Counted from the first letter of the stretch, positions 34,391-46,080 are shown. The stretch: DNA of 64,000 bases from Dermacentor variabilis (GCF_050947875.1 NC_134573.1:48370115-48434114); one strand, 5' to 3'. Notes: a model not told the origin generated them from the letters alone. Numbers and translations are program-made.

Positions 34391-36273
34391 AGACCTAGAT
34401 TTTAACATAAAACTGATATCAAAGGAAATTCGCAAGTCAGCGAGGCATTGCCGGATACGCAAAAATTTGGCCCCCGTTCAACACCAAATTCTTAAAGAAC
34501 TTGCGAAAAAGAATGGTATTGTAATAAACCCATCAGACAAAGGCGGCAGTATCGTAATCTGTCCTGTAGAAAAGTACAAGAATGAGGCCTCTAAACAACT
34601 GAGCAACCACACTCATTACAGAAAACTCGACTCTAACCCAACTTCAGATTACAGCAACATTGTGATAAACACCACAGAGGAGCTCCTGTACAGGGAACTA
34701 ATGACGCAATCTGAATATCGCTTCATGATTCCCAAGACCAAAAAGCAGGCAGCTTTTATCTTCTTCCTAAAATACATAAAGTTCCGGTCGAAGATATATT
34801 TAGAGCAGAAATCCCATGTCTGCGTATTGTGTCTAATAACAACACACCTACTGAGTCACTATCTAAATTCTTAAATCACCACCTGTCAAACAACCCCACC
34901 AAGACAGGCCGCACTTCCTTCGAATTATCGACGGCATCAACGCCAACCAAATCTTTTCTGACCGCGCTATTCCAGTCAGTTTGGATGTTTCTGCCCTTTA
35001 CACCAACATTTCCATGAGTGAAGGAATCGAAGCCGTTCGCTCCTAAGAAGCTAAGAATTAACCTAAGAAGCTTATCGCTCCTTAGGTTAATTCTCACGCT
35101 CAACTATATCGAATTAGATTCTGTTTACTACATGCAAACTTTCGGCACTACCATGGGTACGCCATTCGCTCCCACGTATGCGAACATCTTCATGGGACAG
35201 CTTGAAGCAGACCTGTTGAAATCCTACCCTTTAAAACCCCACACCTATCTTCATTACATTGACGACGTATTTATAATATGGGAACACGGTACAAGAGCCT
35301 TAACCGACTTAATTAGCCATTTCAATCGCTTTCACCCGAGTATTAAATTTACTGCTCACCACTCTCCTAGTCAGATCAACTTCTTGGACACGACGGTCTA
35401 CATAGAAAACGGCAAACTGAGAACGACACTTTACCGGAAGCCTACAGATAGCCAGCAATATTTAGACTACAACAGTCATCCCCCGCGAAATTGCAAGCAA
35501 GGAATTTTTGTAGGACAAGCGAAAAGAATAAGAAGAATCTGCAGCGAAGACCACGATTATATTCGCCGCCTAGATGACCTTATAAAAAGGGTAGCGGAAA
35601 GGAACTATCCCAAAGATGCTCTCGATGATGCCGCGTCAGAATTGGAGACACAGTCGGAATTTGCGAACAGCCCACACTAGAATCTGGCAGACTGCCGGCC
35701 TTTGTAACAAAATATTCTAATGCACTCCCCAACATAAACAACATACTAAGAAAATACCACCCAATATTATCAATTAACGAGCGTTTGAGAAAAGCGCTTC
35801 CAGATCTACCTGAGGTTACCTATCGACGAAACAGGAGCGTTAAAGATATGTTGGTGCACGCAAAAGTCAGCCAACAGCATTCCTCCGTAATAAAAGCATG
35901 TTGTCGCCCAAGTGCAAAAGGTGCAGGCACCTTCAAAGTGATATTAAAATTAAAAGCACCGCAAATAGTTATACACATGAAGTCAAATCTAGCTTCACTT
36001 GTACAAGTTGAGATGGGATTTATATGCTTGAATCGTTCTTCTCTAAAAAAACAATATGTTGGTGAAACAGGACAATCAATGAACGTCAGATTAAACGGAC
36101 ATCGCGCGGACACAGATAAAAAGCTTCAGCCGTCGCCGAGCATTTCAACTAACCAGGTCATAACTTTGATGAACTTAAGCTTTACATCTTACAGTCAAAT
36201 TTCCGTTCTGGACAAGAAAGGAAATACAGAGAATCATACGTTATCCATAAGTTCAAAACATGGCAACCAATAG
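34386..36273 (+). pseudogene. Penelope ORF2 (copy P2): 5'-truncated RT plus GIY-YIG
   Basis: Begins within the RT N-terminal region (LDFNIKLISKEIRKSA), then KKNGIVINPSDKGGSIVICP, TEELLYREL, a frame change, LYTNISMSEGIEAV, a small local duplication near 35035-35095, FGTTMGTPFAPTYANIF, and the intact box YIDDVFIIWEHG. NFLDTTVYIENG and RKPTDSQQYLD follow. The GIY-YIG domain keeps QYVGETGQSMNVRLNGHRAD (36054-36110). Frameshifts near 34770, 35030, 35680 and 36120 disable it. Confidence 0.88.
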
Positions 36274-36410
36274 GCATAAATGTTTCAAAGGGAGCTTTAG
36301 AATCTATTCGCAATGCTAAATTTCAAGCTATAGTCTACACTTAGTTCGATTTCTTGGCGTATCCCCTCCCCTTTTTTCTTTCGTTTCCTTCCTTTCCTCT
36401 TTTTTTTTCA

Positions 36411-36442
36411 GCCGGCGTGTCAGACGCCGTTGACACGCCGGC
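36411..36442 (+). other. Perfect 12-bp hairpin near the 3' end of Penelope copy P2
   Basis: Arms 36411-36422 (GCCGGCGTGTCA) and 36431-36442 are perfect inverted copies around an 8-nt loop. The matching place in copy P1 keeps the fold with two changes. Confidence 0.75.
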
Positions 36443-36539
36443 TAACACGCATGCGTTGGCAGACCGGGTGGAGGGGGGGGGGGGTGACCCTGGCCTTGGC
36501 CGTGTGCACAGCATTACTTTCAATTCGACATGCCAACTG

Positions 36540-36749
36540 ACGTTTCCTCGTTGCCACACCCTCTCGCCTTACACCCTCTCCCCTTTAGAAGAACCCACCT
36601 ATATATATATAGCGTGGCGAGGAAAGCATACGTGGTCTTGAAGAAGACAAGTCCACTTGTCGAAACGTTGGCTCCTGCTTTCACCTTGTTCTCGTTTCGC
36701 TCATCGTCGTGAATTTCCATTTCCCGTATTTCCTATGTTTTCCCTGCCG
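36540..36749 (+). repeat. Penelope pseudo-LTR, right (inverted relative to the others)
   Basis: Reads CACCCTCTCGCCTTACACCC, then GACAAGTCCACTTGTCGAAACG and CTCATCGTCGTG, the reverse complement of the left and middle blocks. Beyond 36715, TTTCCCGTATTTCC and TTTTCCCTG match the sequence just inside P1's 5' block, so the composite ends in the beginning of a further unit. Confidence 0.85.
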
Positions 36750-36757
36750 ACGGAAAG

Positions 36758-37143
36758 GTGGCTTAACGCATCATTGGATGATACTGAGATTCTTGCCTTC
36801 CTCTCACATTGTGACATATTCCGGAAGGATAAACCGCATAACTCGCGCGGTGGGGGTGAACTAATCGCCACTAACCAGAATCTCCATTGTTCACTTGTAA
36901 ACCTCTCTTCGCAACTGGAAATCATTTGGATTCGATGCATTGCGACACACAGTCTATACTTTAATATTTTTTATCTGTCCCTTAGTGCCGACAGTTATTT
37001 CCCGCCTTTACTTCATGACGCCTAAATACGTTAACAAATCCGTCCGTCTGCTTGGTGATAATAATTTTCCAACTATAGGTTGGTCTGATCCTGCCTCTTC
37101 ATTACCAGAAAGCAGCCTGGCTAGCAATGTCTTAAACACTTAG
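36758..37143 (+). pseudogene. CR1/L2-like LINE, segment 2: endonuclease
   Basis: Picks up directly after the Penelope target duplication with RWLNASLDDTEIL, then AFLSHCDIFRKDKP, RGGGELIATNQ, a frame change, and LLGDNNFPTIGWSDPASSLPESSLASNVLNT, where the usual DFN metal motif reads DNN. This is the AP-type endonuclease of a CR1/L2-like LINE and continues segment 1 (30187). Confidence 0.75.
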
Positions 37144-37404
37144 CCGCATGCGCGACGATTGGCGGCACTGAGAACTGCGCTCCAGTGGCGTCATTGGGAG
37201 GACCCGCCATTGAAGTCGGCTACACCCGGGCTTATAATGGCTTCCTTCTCACGCGTTTTTTCGCGCTCTGACTGCATTTAGCGTAGCATAGTGTTCTCCA
37301 AGTATAGCCCCTGTTTCTCTCCCTAATTGTAGTTCTATAAATGACAGCATTACGAAGACAGTAAACGCTGATTATTTAATGCATCTGCTGTGTCAACACT
37401 CGAC

Positions 37405-37640
37405 GTAGTTGTCCAGTGGCTTAGGTGTGGCCCTGCTAACCTCGAAGTCACTGATTCGACCCCTGCCGCCGCTGCCACGTTTCGATGGGAGCGAAATGGA
37501 AAAAACGCTCGCGCATACTTAAGATGTGGTGCACATTAAAGAACCGCAGTAGATCAAAATGAGTCCAGAGTCATCCATTACGGCGTGCCTTACAATCATA
37601 TTGTGGGTTTGATACATCAAATCCCAGAACGTTATTTTCC
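37405..37640 (+). mobile_element. tRNA-derived SINE, diverged copy
   Basis: Head TAGTTGTCCAGTGGCTTAGG, B-box-like TGATTCGACCC, body ACGTTTCGATGGGAGCGAAA, then GGTGCACATTAAAGAACC and CATTACGGCGTGCCT. It matches the order of the SINE at 26921 but is much more diverged. No target duplication is clear. Confidence 0.7.
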
Positions 37641-38238
37641 TAATAAACAAAATTTTGTATTCCCACAGCCCTCAAGGCAGGGAGAAGATCTCGTGACTCA
37701 GTTATAAAACACCGCGCCGAGCGAGTAAATGAGTCTACGCAGCTTTTAAAAAGAAGCACGATCCCAGGGCTCATACAATATGTTTCGCGTCGGTTAAGTG
37801 TCGTTGTATTTGAACACAAATTTGAAATTTCGCTCACAATTCTAGTCACTTGGCGTTGCACATACAAGGCATTTTCTAACCAGGAAAGTGTATTTTTTTT
37901 TCAGTGGGACAAACAGTTTATCTCGAACATTTCTTGCACCACGCTGTAGAGTGTTTCGCATTCGTGAAGTATGCGTTCCTCTATTTTCTTGCAAGTAAAC
38001 CACGTCAGCACTTTCTAATACAAAAATATTGTTTGTTTAGGTTTGCATAGGACAAATTCTGTTGAACGCACTTTCAGACCAACGGATTGTACTTGGAAGA
38101 CATCACTTTATCAGAGTAGAAATAACAATATCGGTGTAAAAAAGAAAACACTAGAACGCATGTTAACATTTCATTGCGGCATTGTACGCGCATTGCGCCA
38201 TTGTACTTACACGTGCACGTGTACGTGTACGTGTAAGT
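37641..38238. other. No recognisable gene
   Basis: AT-rich sequence with short open frames. The right end (38205-38236) is a short ACGTGT/TGTACG repeat with partial palindromic symmetry next to the tRNA-like head of the next LINE. Confidence 0.45.
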
Positions 38239-38310
38239 GCAGCGGTGGCGCAGCGGTAGAACACCCGCCTCACGTGCAAGAGGTCCGTGGTTCGAATCCC
38301 GGTGCCGGAA
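38239..38310 (+). promoter_or_regulatory. tRNA-like sequence at the 5' end of RTE R3
   Basis: 72 nt aligning with 23668-23739 with a handful of differences. A box TGGCGCAGCGG and B box GGTTCGAATCC are both kept. A four-T run follows at 38312-38315. The head is at least as well conserved as the rest of this broken copy. Confidence 0.8.
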
Positions 38311-38424
38311 ATTTTCCACCGGATTAAAAAAGTCCGCGTGTTGATAAAATTGCACAAACAGGCCTGGAGTGTGGCCTGATCCCGGTGACCAGAACCGGTA
38401 ACGCACTCCCTCACCAGAGCAAGA

Positions 38425-41361
38425 TTGGCCACCCTGGTGCAGTACTTGGCCACAACCTCCTATACGAACACAACAATCAAACCCCGGCCCTCAGTCCCCA
38501 GGAGCTGCGAAGCAACTGACAACGGCGGCGGTCAGACCTGCCACGCAGCAGAGGGTGCTAAGTATCACTGGCTCCGGACAGGCCGCCATTGGAATATGAA
38601 CCTGGCAACGTTTAACGCTAGCACGTTATCGAGTGAGGCGAGTCTAGCAGTGCTATTAGAGGGCAGTAAATGGGATATAATCGGGCTCAGTGAAGTTAGG
38701 AGGCCAAAAGAAGCATATACAGTGCTAAACAGTGGGCACGTCCTGTGCTACCGGGCCTTAGCAGAGAGACGAGAAGCAGGAGTCGGATTCCTGATTAATA
38801 AGAATATAGCTGGTAACAGACAGGAATTCTATAGCATTAACGAGAGGGTGGCAGGTCGCGCTGGTAAACTTAATAAGAGGTACAAAATGACGACTGTACA
38901 GGTCTACGCCCCTACATCCAGTCATCATGACCAGGAAGTCTAAAGCTTCTATGAAGACGTGGAATCGGCGATGGGTAGAGTGAAAACCAAATACTCTATA
39001 CTAATGGGCGACTTTAATGCAAGGCAGTGGGGGAATATGGCAGTCACTAGGAATAGCAGAGAGAGTTATTAGTAGAGCTTGCGGAACAGAATAATATGAG
39101 GATAATGAATACCTTCTTCCGCAAGCGCGAAAGCCGAAAGTAGACGTGGAGGAGCCCGAACTGCGACACTAGAAATGCAGTAGACTTCATCCTCTGCGCT
39201 AACCCTGGCATCATACAAGAAGTGGACGTGCTCGGCAAGGTGAGCTGCAGTTACCACAGGATGGTAAGAACTCGAATTAGCCTAGACCTGAGGAGGGAAC
39301 GGAAGGAACTGGTGCATAAGAAGCCGATCAATGAGTTAGCGGTAAGAGGAAAATAGAGGAATTCCAGATCAAGTAACAGAACAGGTATTCAGCTTTAACT
39401 CAGGAAGAGGACCTCAGTGTTGAAGCAATGAACGACAATCTTGTGGGCATCATTAAGGAGTCTGCAATGGAAGTCGGTGGTAACTCAGTTAGGCAGGATA
39501 CCACTAAACTATCGCAGGAGACGAAATATCTAATCAAGAAAAGCCAATGTATGAAATCCTCTAACACTACAGCTAGAATAGAACTGGCAGAACTTTCTGA
39601 GTTAATCAAAAAGCGTAAGACAGCTGACATAAGGAACTATAATATGGATAGAAATGAACATCCTCTCAGGAACGGAGGAAGCCTAAAGGCAGTGAAGAAG
39701 AAACTAGGAATAGGCAAGAATCAGATGTATGCGTTAAGAGACAAAGCCAGCAATATCATTATTAATATGGATGAGATAGTTCAAGTGGCTGAGGAGTTCT
39801 TTAGAGATTTATATAGTACCAGTAGCACCCACGACGATAATGTGAGACAGAATAGTCTAGTGGAATTTGGAATCCCACAAGTAACGCCTGAAGAAGTAAA
39901 GAACGCTTTGGGAGCTATGGAAATGGGGAAGGCAGCTGGGGAGGATCAGGTAACAGCAGATTTTTTGAAGGATGGGGGTTAGATTGTTCTAGACAAACTG
40001 GCCACCCTGTATACGCAATGCCTCACGACCTCGAGCGTACCGGAATCTTGGAAGAACGCTAACATAATCCTAATCCATAAGAAAGGCGACGCCAAAGACT
40101 TGACAAATTATAGACCGATCAGCTTACTGTCCGTTGCCTACAAACTATTTACTAAGGTAATCGCAAATAGAATCAGGAACACCTTAGACTTCTGTCAAGC
40201 AAAGGACCAGGCAGGATTCCGTAAAGGCTGCTCAACAATAGATCATATTCACACTATCAATCAGGTTATAGAGAAATGTGCGGAATATAACCAACCCTTA
40301 TATATAGCTTTCATTGATTACGAATATGTTTGATTCTGTCGAAACCTCAGCAGTCATGGAGGCTTTACGGAATCAGGATGTAGACGAGCAGTATGTAAAA
40401 ATACTGAAAGATATCTATAGCGGCTCCACAACCACCGTAGTTCTCCATAAGGAAAGCAACAAAATCCCAATAAAGAAAGGCGTCAGGAATGGAGGTACGA
40501 TCTCTCCAATGCTATTCACAGCGTGTCTACAGGAGGTATTCAGAGACCTGGATTGGGAAGAATTGGGGATAAAAATTAATGGAGATTACCTTAGTAACTT
40601 TCGATTCGCTGATGATATTGCCTTGCTTAGTAACTCAGGGGACCAATTGCAATGCATGCTCACTGACCTGGAGAGGCAAAGCAGAAGAGTGGGTCTAAAC
40701 ATTAATCTGCAGAAAACAAAAGTAATGTTTAACAGTCTCGGAAGAGAACAGCAATTTACAATAGGCAGCGAGGCACTGGAAGTCGTAAGGGAATACATCT
40801 ACTTAGGGCAGGTAGTGACGGCGGATCTGTATCATGAGACGGAAATAATCAAAAGAATAAGAATGGGCTGGGGTGCGTTTGGCAGGCATTCTCAGATCAT
40901 GAACAGCAGGTTGCCATTATCCCACAAGAGAAAAGTATATAACAGCTGTGTCTTACCAGTACTAACGTATTGAGCAGAAACCTGGAGGCTTGCGAAAAGA
41001 GTTCTACTCAAATTGAGGGCGACACAGCGAGCTACGGAAAGAAGAATGATAGGTCTAACGTTAAGGGATAAGAAAAGAGCAGATTGGGTGAGGGATCAAA
41101 CGCGAGTTAATGACATCTTAGTTGAAATCAAGAAAAAGAAATGGGGCATGTGCAGGACACGTAATGAGGGGGGAAGATAACCGATGGTCATTAAGGGTTA
41201 CGGACTGGATCCCAAGGGAAGGAAAGCGAAGTAGGGGGCGGCAGAAAGTTAGGTGGGCGGATGAGATTAAGAAGATTGCAGGCATGGCATGGCCACAATT
41301 AGTACGTGAGCGGGGTTGTTGGAGAAGTATGGAAGAGGCCTTTGCCCTGGAGTGGGCGTAA
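38425..41361 (+). pseudogene. RTE LINE ORF, copy R3, multiply frameshifted
   Basis: Endonuclease pieces: LATFNASTLSSEASL, LSEVRRPKEAYT, then MGDFNA before a deletion that removes the next ~20 residues. RT pieces: QVTPEEVKNALGAMEMGKAAGEDQV, YRPISLLSVAYKLFTK, FIDYE followed by a frameshift, GVRNGGTISP (RQGD has become RNGG) and FADDIALLSNSGDQL. The C-terminus keeps KKRADWVRDQT. It is clearly non-functional. Confidence 0.88.
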
Positions 41362-41388
41362 CCAGGCTGATGATGATGATGATGACGT

Positions 41389-42137
41389 CCAACCTCCTCC
41401 CCCCCTAATTTTCGTTGTTCGCTCATTGCTCCAATTCCACATTTGGTCATGTACAAGCCAGCCTGAAGTTCTGAGCTTTGTTCTTTTTACTGTTAGATAC
41501 GTATGACGCGCTTAGACAGAAAAGTACATTCAAAACGGCAATCAAAGTAGAGGTTGTAACCTGTTTTACAAGCGTTCATTCTGATCACTCGACGAACGTC
41601 GCCCAGGAAAATGTACTCGATACCCATGGCGAAAGCAAAGAAAAAAAGAAATTGCGCTGAGCCGACTAACTTGCAGAGGCAAGCTGGGTCACGATGGAAG
41701 TAACTAAGTTTAATTAAACTTACCTTGCGAAGTTCCGCACAGGAGCACAATACTTCGTAACTTTGGCCCCTAATTTTTTCCGCCGTTCTAGCGGGATTTC
41801 CAGACCGCATTTAGGAAGAATGCTGCTTAAGCAGTGCATGCATTGACGCACCGCAGCGACCACCTCGTTTCCTGAGAATGGCATCAAACGTCTTTCGTGA
41901 AAACTCGCCTTAGGAAAGCAACTCTCTGCGTTTTGTGGTTACTAAATAGCCTTCTTTTAGCGAATAGCTTTGCTTGCCTCGTCTGCTCATGTTCGTTATT
42001 GGTGGTCACCCGGTGGATTTGCGATACAAAGGAAAATTGTGCGTACTCTCCCGAAACCGCTTTCGTCGGCGAACCATAGCATCATAAGTCTTTGAGGAGT
42101 ACGTGTTAATTCGTGTCAGCTTAAGAGGGTGTGTAGG
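41389..42137. other. No recognisable gene
   Basis: Ordinary AT-rich sequence between RTE R3 and a TTAA element; no motif-bearing frame or strong repeat seen. Confidence 0.45.
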
Positions 42138-42662
42138 TTAAAGGGACACAAAAGTGAAAAATGAGTTCTTCTGCATCAGTAAATTACCGCTCTACACACT
42201 TACACACTTACAACAGCACTCTTACAACTATAAGATGTTTGGTAAACGAAAAAAGCGCAAGAACGAAATACGAGTGGCGACGCCTACTTAAGTCCCGCAC
42301 CTAGGGGCTGTGACGTCTTGGCTTTTTATGGCATTTTCGAGGACCTATAGGGCCTACTGATTATATATAGCGCTACAGATTAATTAACTTCTGTTCTAAA
42401 AGAACAAAGTATTAAACATGGCAAGTTTCTGGAACCTTTAATCAGCCAACGCGGCCCAAATGCGAAAACATACCTTGGAATCCTTGACCCCACGCTGACG
42501 TACCGGTGCTGGGGTTTCAGCGCGCAATTCAAATACTGATTCTTCGACCTTCATTTTCTCATCTAATAATCAAACTATTTTTTAAATGACTGCCTGCAGG
42601 GTTCTAAAGCAATACTTCATTAGTCTAAACTGATTAATTGTTTCACTTTAGTGTCCCTTTAA
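42138..42662. mobile_element. TTAA-flanked inverted-repeat element (MITE), copy 1
   Basis: TTAA at 42138-42141 and 42659-42662. The inverted ends AGGGACACWAAAGTGAAA match at all but one position. The 525-bp interior is non-coding and aligns along its length with 46347-46860 (shared GCCAACGCGGCCCAAATGCG and TCATCTAATAA blocks). TTAA targets are used by piggyBac-type transposases, but the superfamily is inferred only from this. Confidence 0.85.
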
Positions 42663-43403
42663 GATGCGGCGGTGGACCACTCGCAAAGAAAACGTGCGGT
42701 AACCCGCTCGTTCACTGGCTGGTTTACTCCTCGTTCGCTTCCTAGTTCGTTCAACTATTAGCTCGTTCGACCCCTATGTCTTTGAGACACACGTAATGAG
42801 ACAACAAATTGGCCCTCAATATGAACAACGGCATAATTTCACTTACCGCAATTTGGCCGTGTCATAGCGTGACAATTCTTTGCGCGAGTCATCACTAAAG
42901 TCATGTCTCGCAATTGTTATTTCCGAGTGAGCGCAACCGTCCTCAATGCATGCACTGTAGTGCAACTCTGTTCGCTACAAGTACGGCACTTCGTGAACAG
43001 ACGAGATAACGCACGATGAAATGTTATTCGTGATGAGTCACTAACCTCAAAAAATAATGCACCTGAATGAAGCGCTGTTACCGCCTTACCGCTTCGTGCA
43101 AGGATACCAAAGAAACTGATTTCATTTCCTATATACGCAGAATCCCGACGCGATGATAGGCCGCGAGTATTTCTGTTGACTTTTAGGCACGAGAAACACA
43201 ATAGCACCAGCGTCTACCTTTGAGCCATCGCACGCGCTTAGAAGTTTGGCAAGCATGCACGTTGTCGGCACTGTAGCTTGTAATACTTTTTCAAACCTTC
43301 AGAGCAGTGTTCGTTCGTGCCCCCTGTCGTCTTTTGTACGTCATAAATGATACGCGCCGTGAATTCAGATGGTAGGGACGGCGCGGTATATTTAGGCTAA
43401 CAT
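42663..43403. other. No recognisable gene
   Basis: Contains several diverged CTCGTTCG-like pieces near 42700-42775 but no domain or gene. Flanked by a MITE and a SINE. Confidence 0.45.
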
Positions 43404-43627
43404 TAAAATTAAATTAGGGGGTTTTACGTGTGAAAACCAATTTCTGATCATGAGGCACGCCGTAGTGGAGGACTTCGGTAATTTTTACCAACTGAGGTTC
43501 AGCATACACCCAAATCTAAGTACAGGGGTGTTTTCGCATTTCGCCCCCATCGAAATGCGGCCGCCATCGCCGGGATTGGATCCCGCGACCACATGCTCAG
43601 CAGCCCAAATACTCAGGCTACTGAGGG
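43404..43627 (-). mobile_element. tRNA-derived SINE, minus strand
   Basis: On the minus strand the head has GGGATCCAATCC (B box), then GGCGGCCGCATTTCGATGGG, ACACCCCTGTACTTAGATTT, TCCTCCACTACGGCGTGCCT and the AT-rich tail. It is the same family as 26921-27162. The central GGTGCACGTTAAAGAACCCC block is diverged here. Confidence 0.85.
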
Positions 43628-44519
43628 CTTGATGGACCTTAGGATGATGGCATTCGATCGTAAATATCTTTACAACCACTCGCAACAGCGAAATGCGACA
43701 CTCCCTTGACAAATGGTACGTACCTAATTGTAGCGCACGCGATACATTCGGAGTCGTCATGGCACAGCGTTAGGGCTCGTTGAGATACTTTGAAAAGGTT
43801 ATCAAAACAGGAAAGAAAAGCTGTCATCACTGAATTTGTATAACCATCCGTATAGAAATTATATGCTGTACACAAAGTTACTCGGAGCTAGAAAGCCAAG
43901 GCGAACACATAAAGCCTTGCTATTCGTGCATTCACTGTGCGGAAAGTCGTCTGCTACGCTCGAGCGGTGTAGGCGGCGCCACGGTCGACGAGGGAGCGTC
44001 AAAGAGAGCAGAAAAAAGGTGGAGTGAAGGCGGAGGAGGAGAGTGTCGCTGTACGAAGTTTAAGGGGTTTTAGGGAGCCCAGAGCGCTCCTTCATTCTTT
44101 CCCTGACGCGCGGGTCCCTTGTCTTGCTCAGACGTCTTCCTCCTCAGACTATCGCTGCTTTTGCGGTTTCCAGCATCACATCGTCGATTTCACTGGCGAG
44201 CCACTTGCACTTGCACCTATATCTCGAGCAAAGAAGGCCAGCCGACAGCGCCAAGTTGCCTTTACGTAGGGGCACGGCAGCGGTGTCCACCCTCTGACGT
44301 CACGTTCGAGGGGGCGCCATTCAGTGATCTGGGGCGTGATAACATTCGGCTCAACGCAGCTTGGGCCCCAGATACCGCACTCGTCACCCATAAATCACGC
44401 ACCGTTTTATGACTAGTGTTAACAGCTTATCCTGATAACTTTTTTCCTATCACCCTGTTGCTCGGTTTGATCGATCATTTCACAGCACATATTTCGTTTC
44501 ATTGCAATATACTAAAGAA
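43628..44519. other. No recognisable gene; GC-rich stretch 43930-44400
   Basis: The GC-rich part is open in several frames on both strands, but none shows a domain. It could be a CpG-rich regulatory region or a repeat. A CTGACGTCACG palindrome-like site near 44296 resembles a CRE but is isolated. Confidence 0.35.
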
Positions 44520-45570
44520 AAAAAAAACGAGAAACATTTACACTTTATGATAACGGGGACTATGTCACCATAAACCGCGAATTATCAGAATATTTCAATA
44601 CTTTCGCTGCTAACTTTCTACTAAATTCTGTCGAGTAGAAGTGGTTGCTTTTCAAAGGTGAGATGCGTTGCCTCCTCCGTCTTTACGTTCCGCCATTACA
44701 ATAACAGAAACAATAACATCACCATGGTTTAATAACACGAAAAACTAACAAGAAAAACGTATGTTTTGATGAGCGAAACGACTTGTCTCTTTTTTCACAT
44801 GGCAGATGTATTAACCAGTCGATAAAGAATATGCCTGATCAACCACTCAAACTAAACGCAAGGTTCTTTCTGTCACTTTACCAGCTATGGTGCAATATAA
44901 CCCAAGATGACGTTGGAAAACAATTTATCCTATTTCATATATAATGAGATTTCATTTAATAACAGCTCTGAACTTCTGATTCGTGAAAATGTGGTTGGAG
45001 GTTTTCTTAACAGAGTATTTAGTTCGGTTTTGGCTAATGAACCACCTGACAGTTTGCCTTGTCCACCATACTTCGTGTATCCGCTCATGCATAATATCCC
45101 ATTTGATCCCATTGGCATTGTGAAAGTAACTGAATCATACAAGAACACGTCATCCACGGCAGTAGACGGCATCAACGTCAAAATCTGTTTTATAACTGCC
45201 TGTGTTTACCCCTCATATTTCTAGAATCACTCAACGGCGGTTTAGGTACACATGAAAGGTAGGTTTCAAAAAAGGAAGCTGATCATCCCCAAGTAATTAA
45301 CGCCTGATTTGGATAACAGACGTCTCTTATAAAATAACGGAACATATCTTATATTCAAATATTTATAACGTTGTAACATTCATAGATTTTTCGCCCTTGT
45401 CAGCATGGTTTCCGCCGAAATAATTCCTATGAAAGAACTTTATATTTTCCATCCAATCTAAATCGGAATATCCTGTCTGGCACAATGCCTTTAGATTTCC
45501 AAAAGTCAAAACCCTTTCTTAAAGAAAAATGGTTGAACGCGAAGCGTTGCCTCATTGCAAACTGAATCAA
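44520..45570 (+). pseudogene. CR1/L2-like LINE, segment 3: RT N-terminal part
   Basis: Linker sequence (TINRELSEYFNTFAANF at about 44570-44620; ENVVGGFLNRVFSSVLANEP at 44985-45045) leads to the RT start (SYKNTSSTAVDGINVKI at about 45137-45190). Later pieces are ITEHILYSNIYN and QHGFRRNNSYERTLYFPSNLNRN (45397-45465). Frames change several times and stops are frequent. The QHGFRRN motif is typical of CR1/L2/Jockey-type RT. Two linker-like pieces could mean a duplication or two different LINEs. Confidence 0.6.
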
Positions 45571-45769
45571 AGTTCAGAGCCAATGACCAGGCAACGAACT
45601 AAGAAATCCTGAACGATCTGATGCTGTGCATGTGCGATTTGATGGCTTGTTTAGGATTGGATTTTTTTAACATTTAAATTGAATGAAGAAATGCTTTGTT
45701 AAGTTGCACAGCCTTTATTTTAGGTCGTGTAGCCGTTGATTACACGCACACACTCACACTTTCAGGGAC

Positions 45770-46080
45770 GACTGTACACTTGCACAGTATTGCCTTGTGA
45801 TCGCTGTGGTAGATGGTCAGAGGCTCTGCCATCGTAACATGACACAGCCTGCTTGCAAACGTGAGATCAATGGAGGGACATTGTTGCATCATGGGTCCCT
45901 GCAGCAGCTTCAGTTTCTACAAGTAGCGATCTAGCATGAAACTCTCAATACTTTCGCCGTGCTTTTTCGCCACATCGATGTTAATGTCACCTCACACGAT
46001 GGTCGGCGTACTATGTGGCATTAGGGTCTTCCTCGTTTCTGCCAGGAACGTTTATGCGTCACTACAAGACTTGTTCGGTC
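45770..46080 (-). pseudogene. Endonuclease/exonuclease/phosphatase (EEP) domain fragment
   Basis: The minus frame reads TPTIV, stop, GDINIDVAKKHGESIESFMLDRYL, stop, then CPSIDLTFASRLCHVTMAEPLTIYHSDHKAIL. GDIN and SDHK are the metal-binding and catalytic loops of the EEP fold. The style (no LINE linker nearby, opposite strand to the LINE) could be a Helentron-type endonuclease or a captured fragment; I cannot decide. Two stops show decay. Confidence 0.6.

Larger units (their letters stand above)
30188..36749. mobile_element. Penelope-like element composite: two copies head to head
   Basis: ACGGAAAG at 30180-30187 and 36750-36757 flanks the whole composite, which sits inside a LINE endonuclease gene. 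Copy P1 is minus-strand (about 34390 to 30188) with ORF1, RT and GIY-YIG parts. Copy P2 is plus-strand (about 34386 to 36749) and 5'-truncated in the RT N-terminus. Three related terminal blocks (30188-30365, 34208-34390, 36540-36749) act as pseudo-LTRs; the outer two are inverted relative to each other. This arrangement of a full copy joined to an inverted truncated copy is typical of Penelope elements. Confidence 0.9.
38239..41388 (+). mobile_element. RTE-clade LINE copy R3, tRNA-headed, degraded
   Basis: Colinear with R2 over its whole length, from the tRNA-like head to a (GAT)n tail at 41368-41386. The ORF is broken by many indels and stops (for example at 38941, about 39030, 39980, 40335 and 40971). 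No convincing target duplication was found. It shares with R2 the leader between the head and the ORF, so both belong to one subfamily with this 5' end. Confidence 0.92.

Noticed and set aside
36476..36485. G-run as a quadruplex signal
   Set aside because: A single G tract without the spaced runs needed; probably a slippage product in the Penelope 3' region.
38205..41392. ACGT target duplication for RTE R3
   Set aside because: Four bases next to an ACGT-rich repeat are not evidence.
44024..44412. GC-rich ORFs as a coding exon
   Set aside because: Two overlapping plus frames and a minus frame are equally open and none has a recognisable domain.
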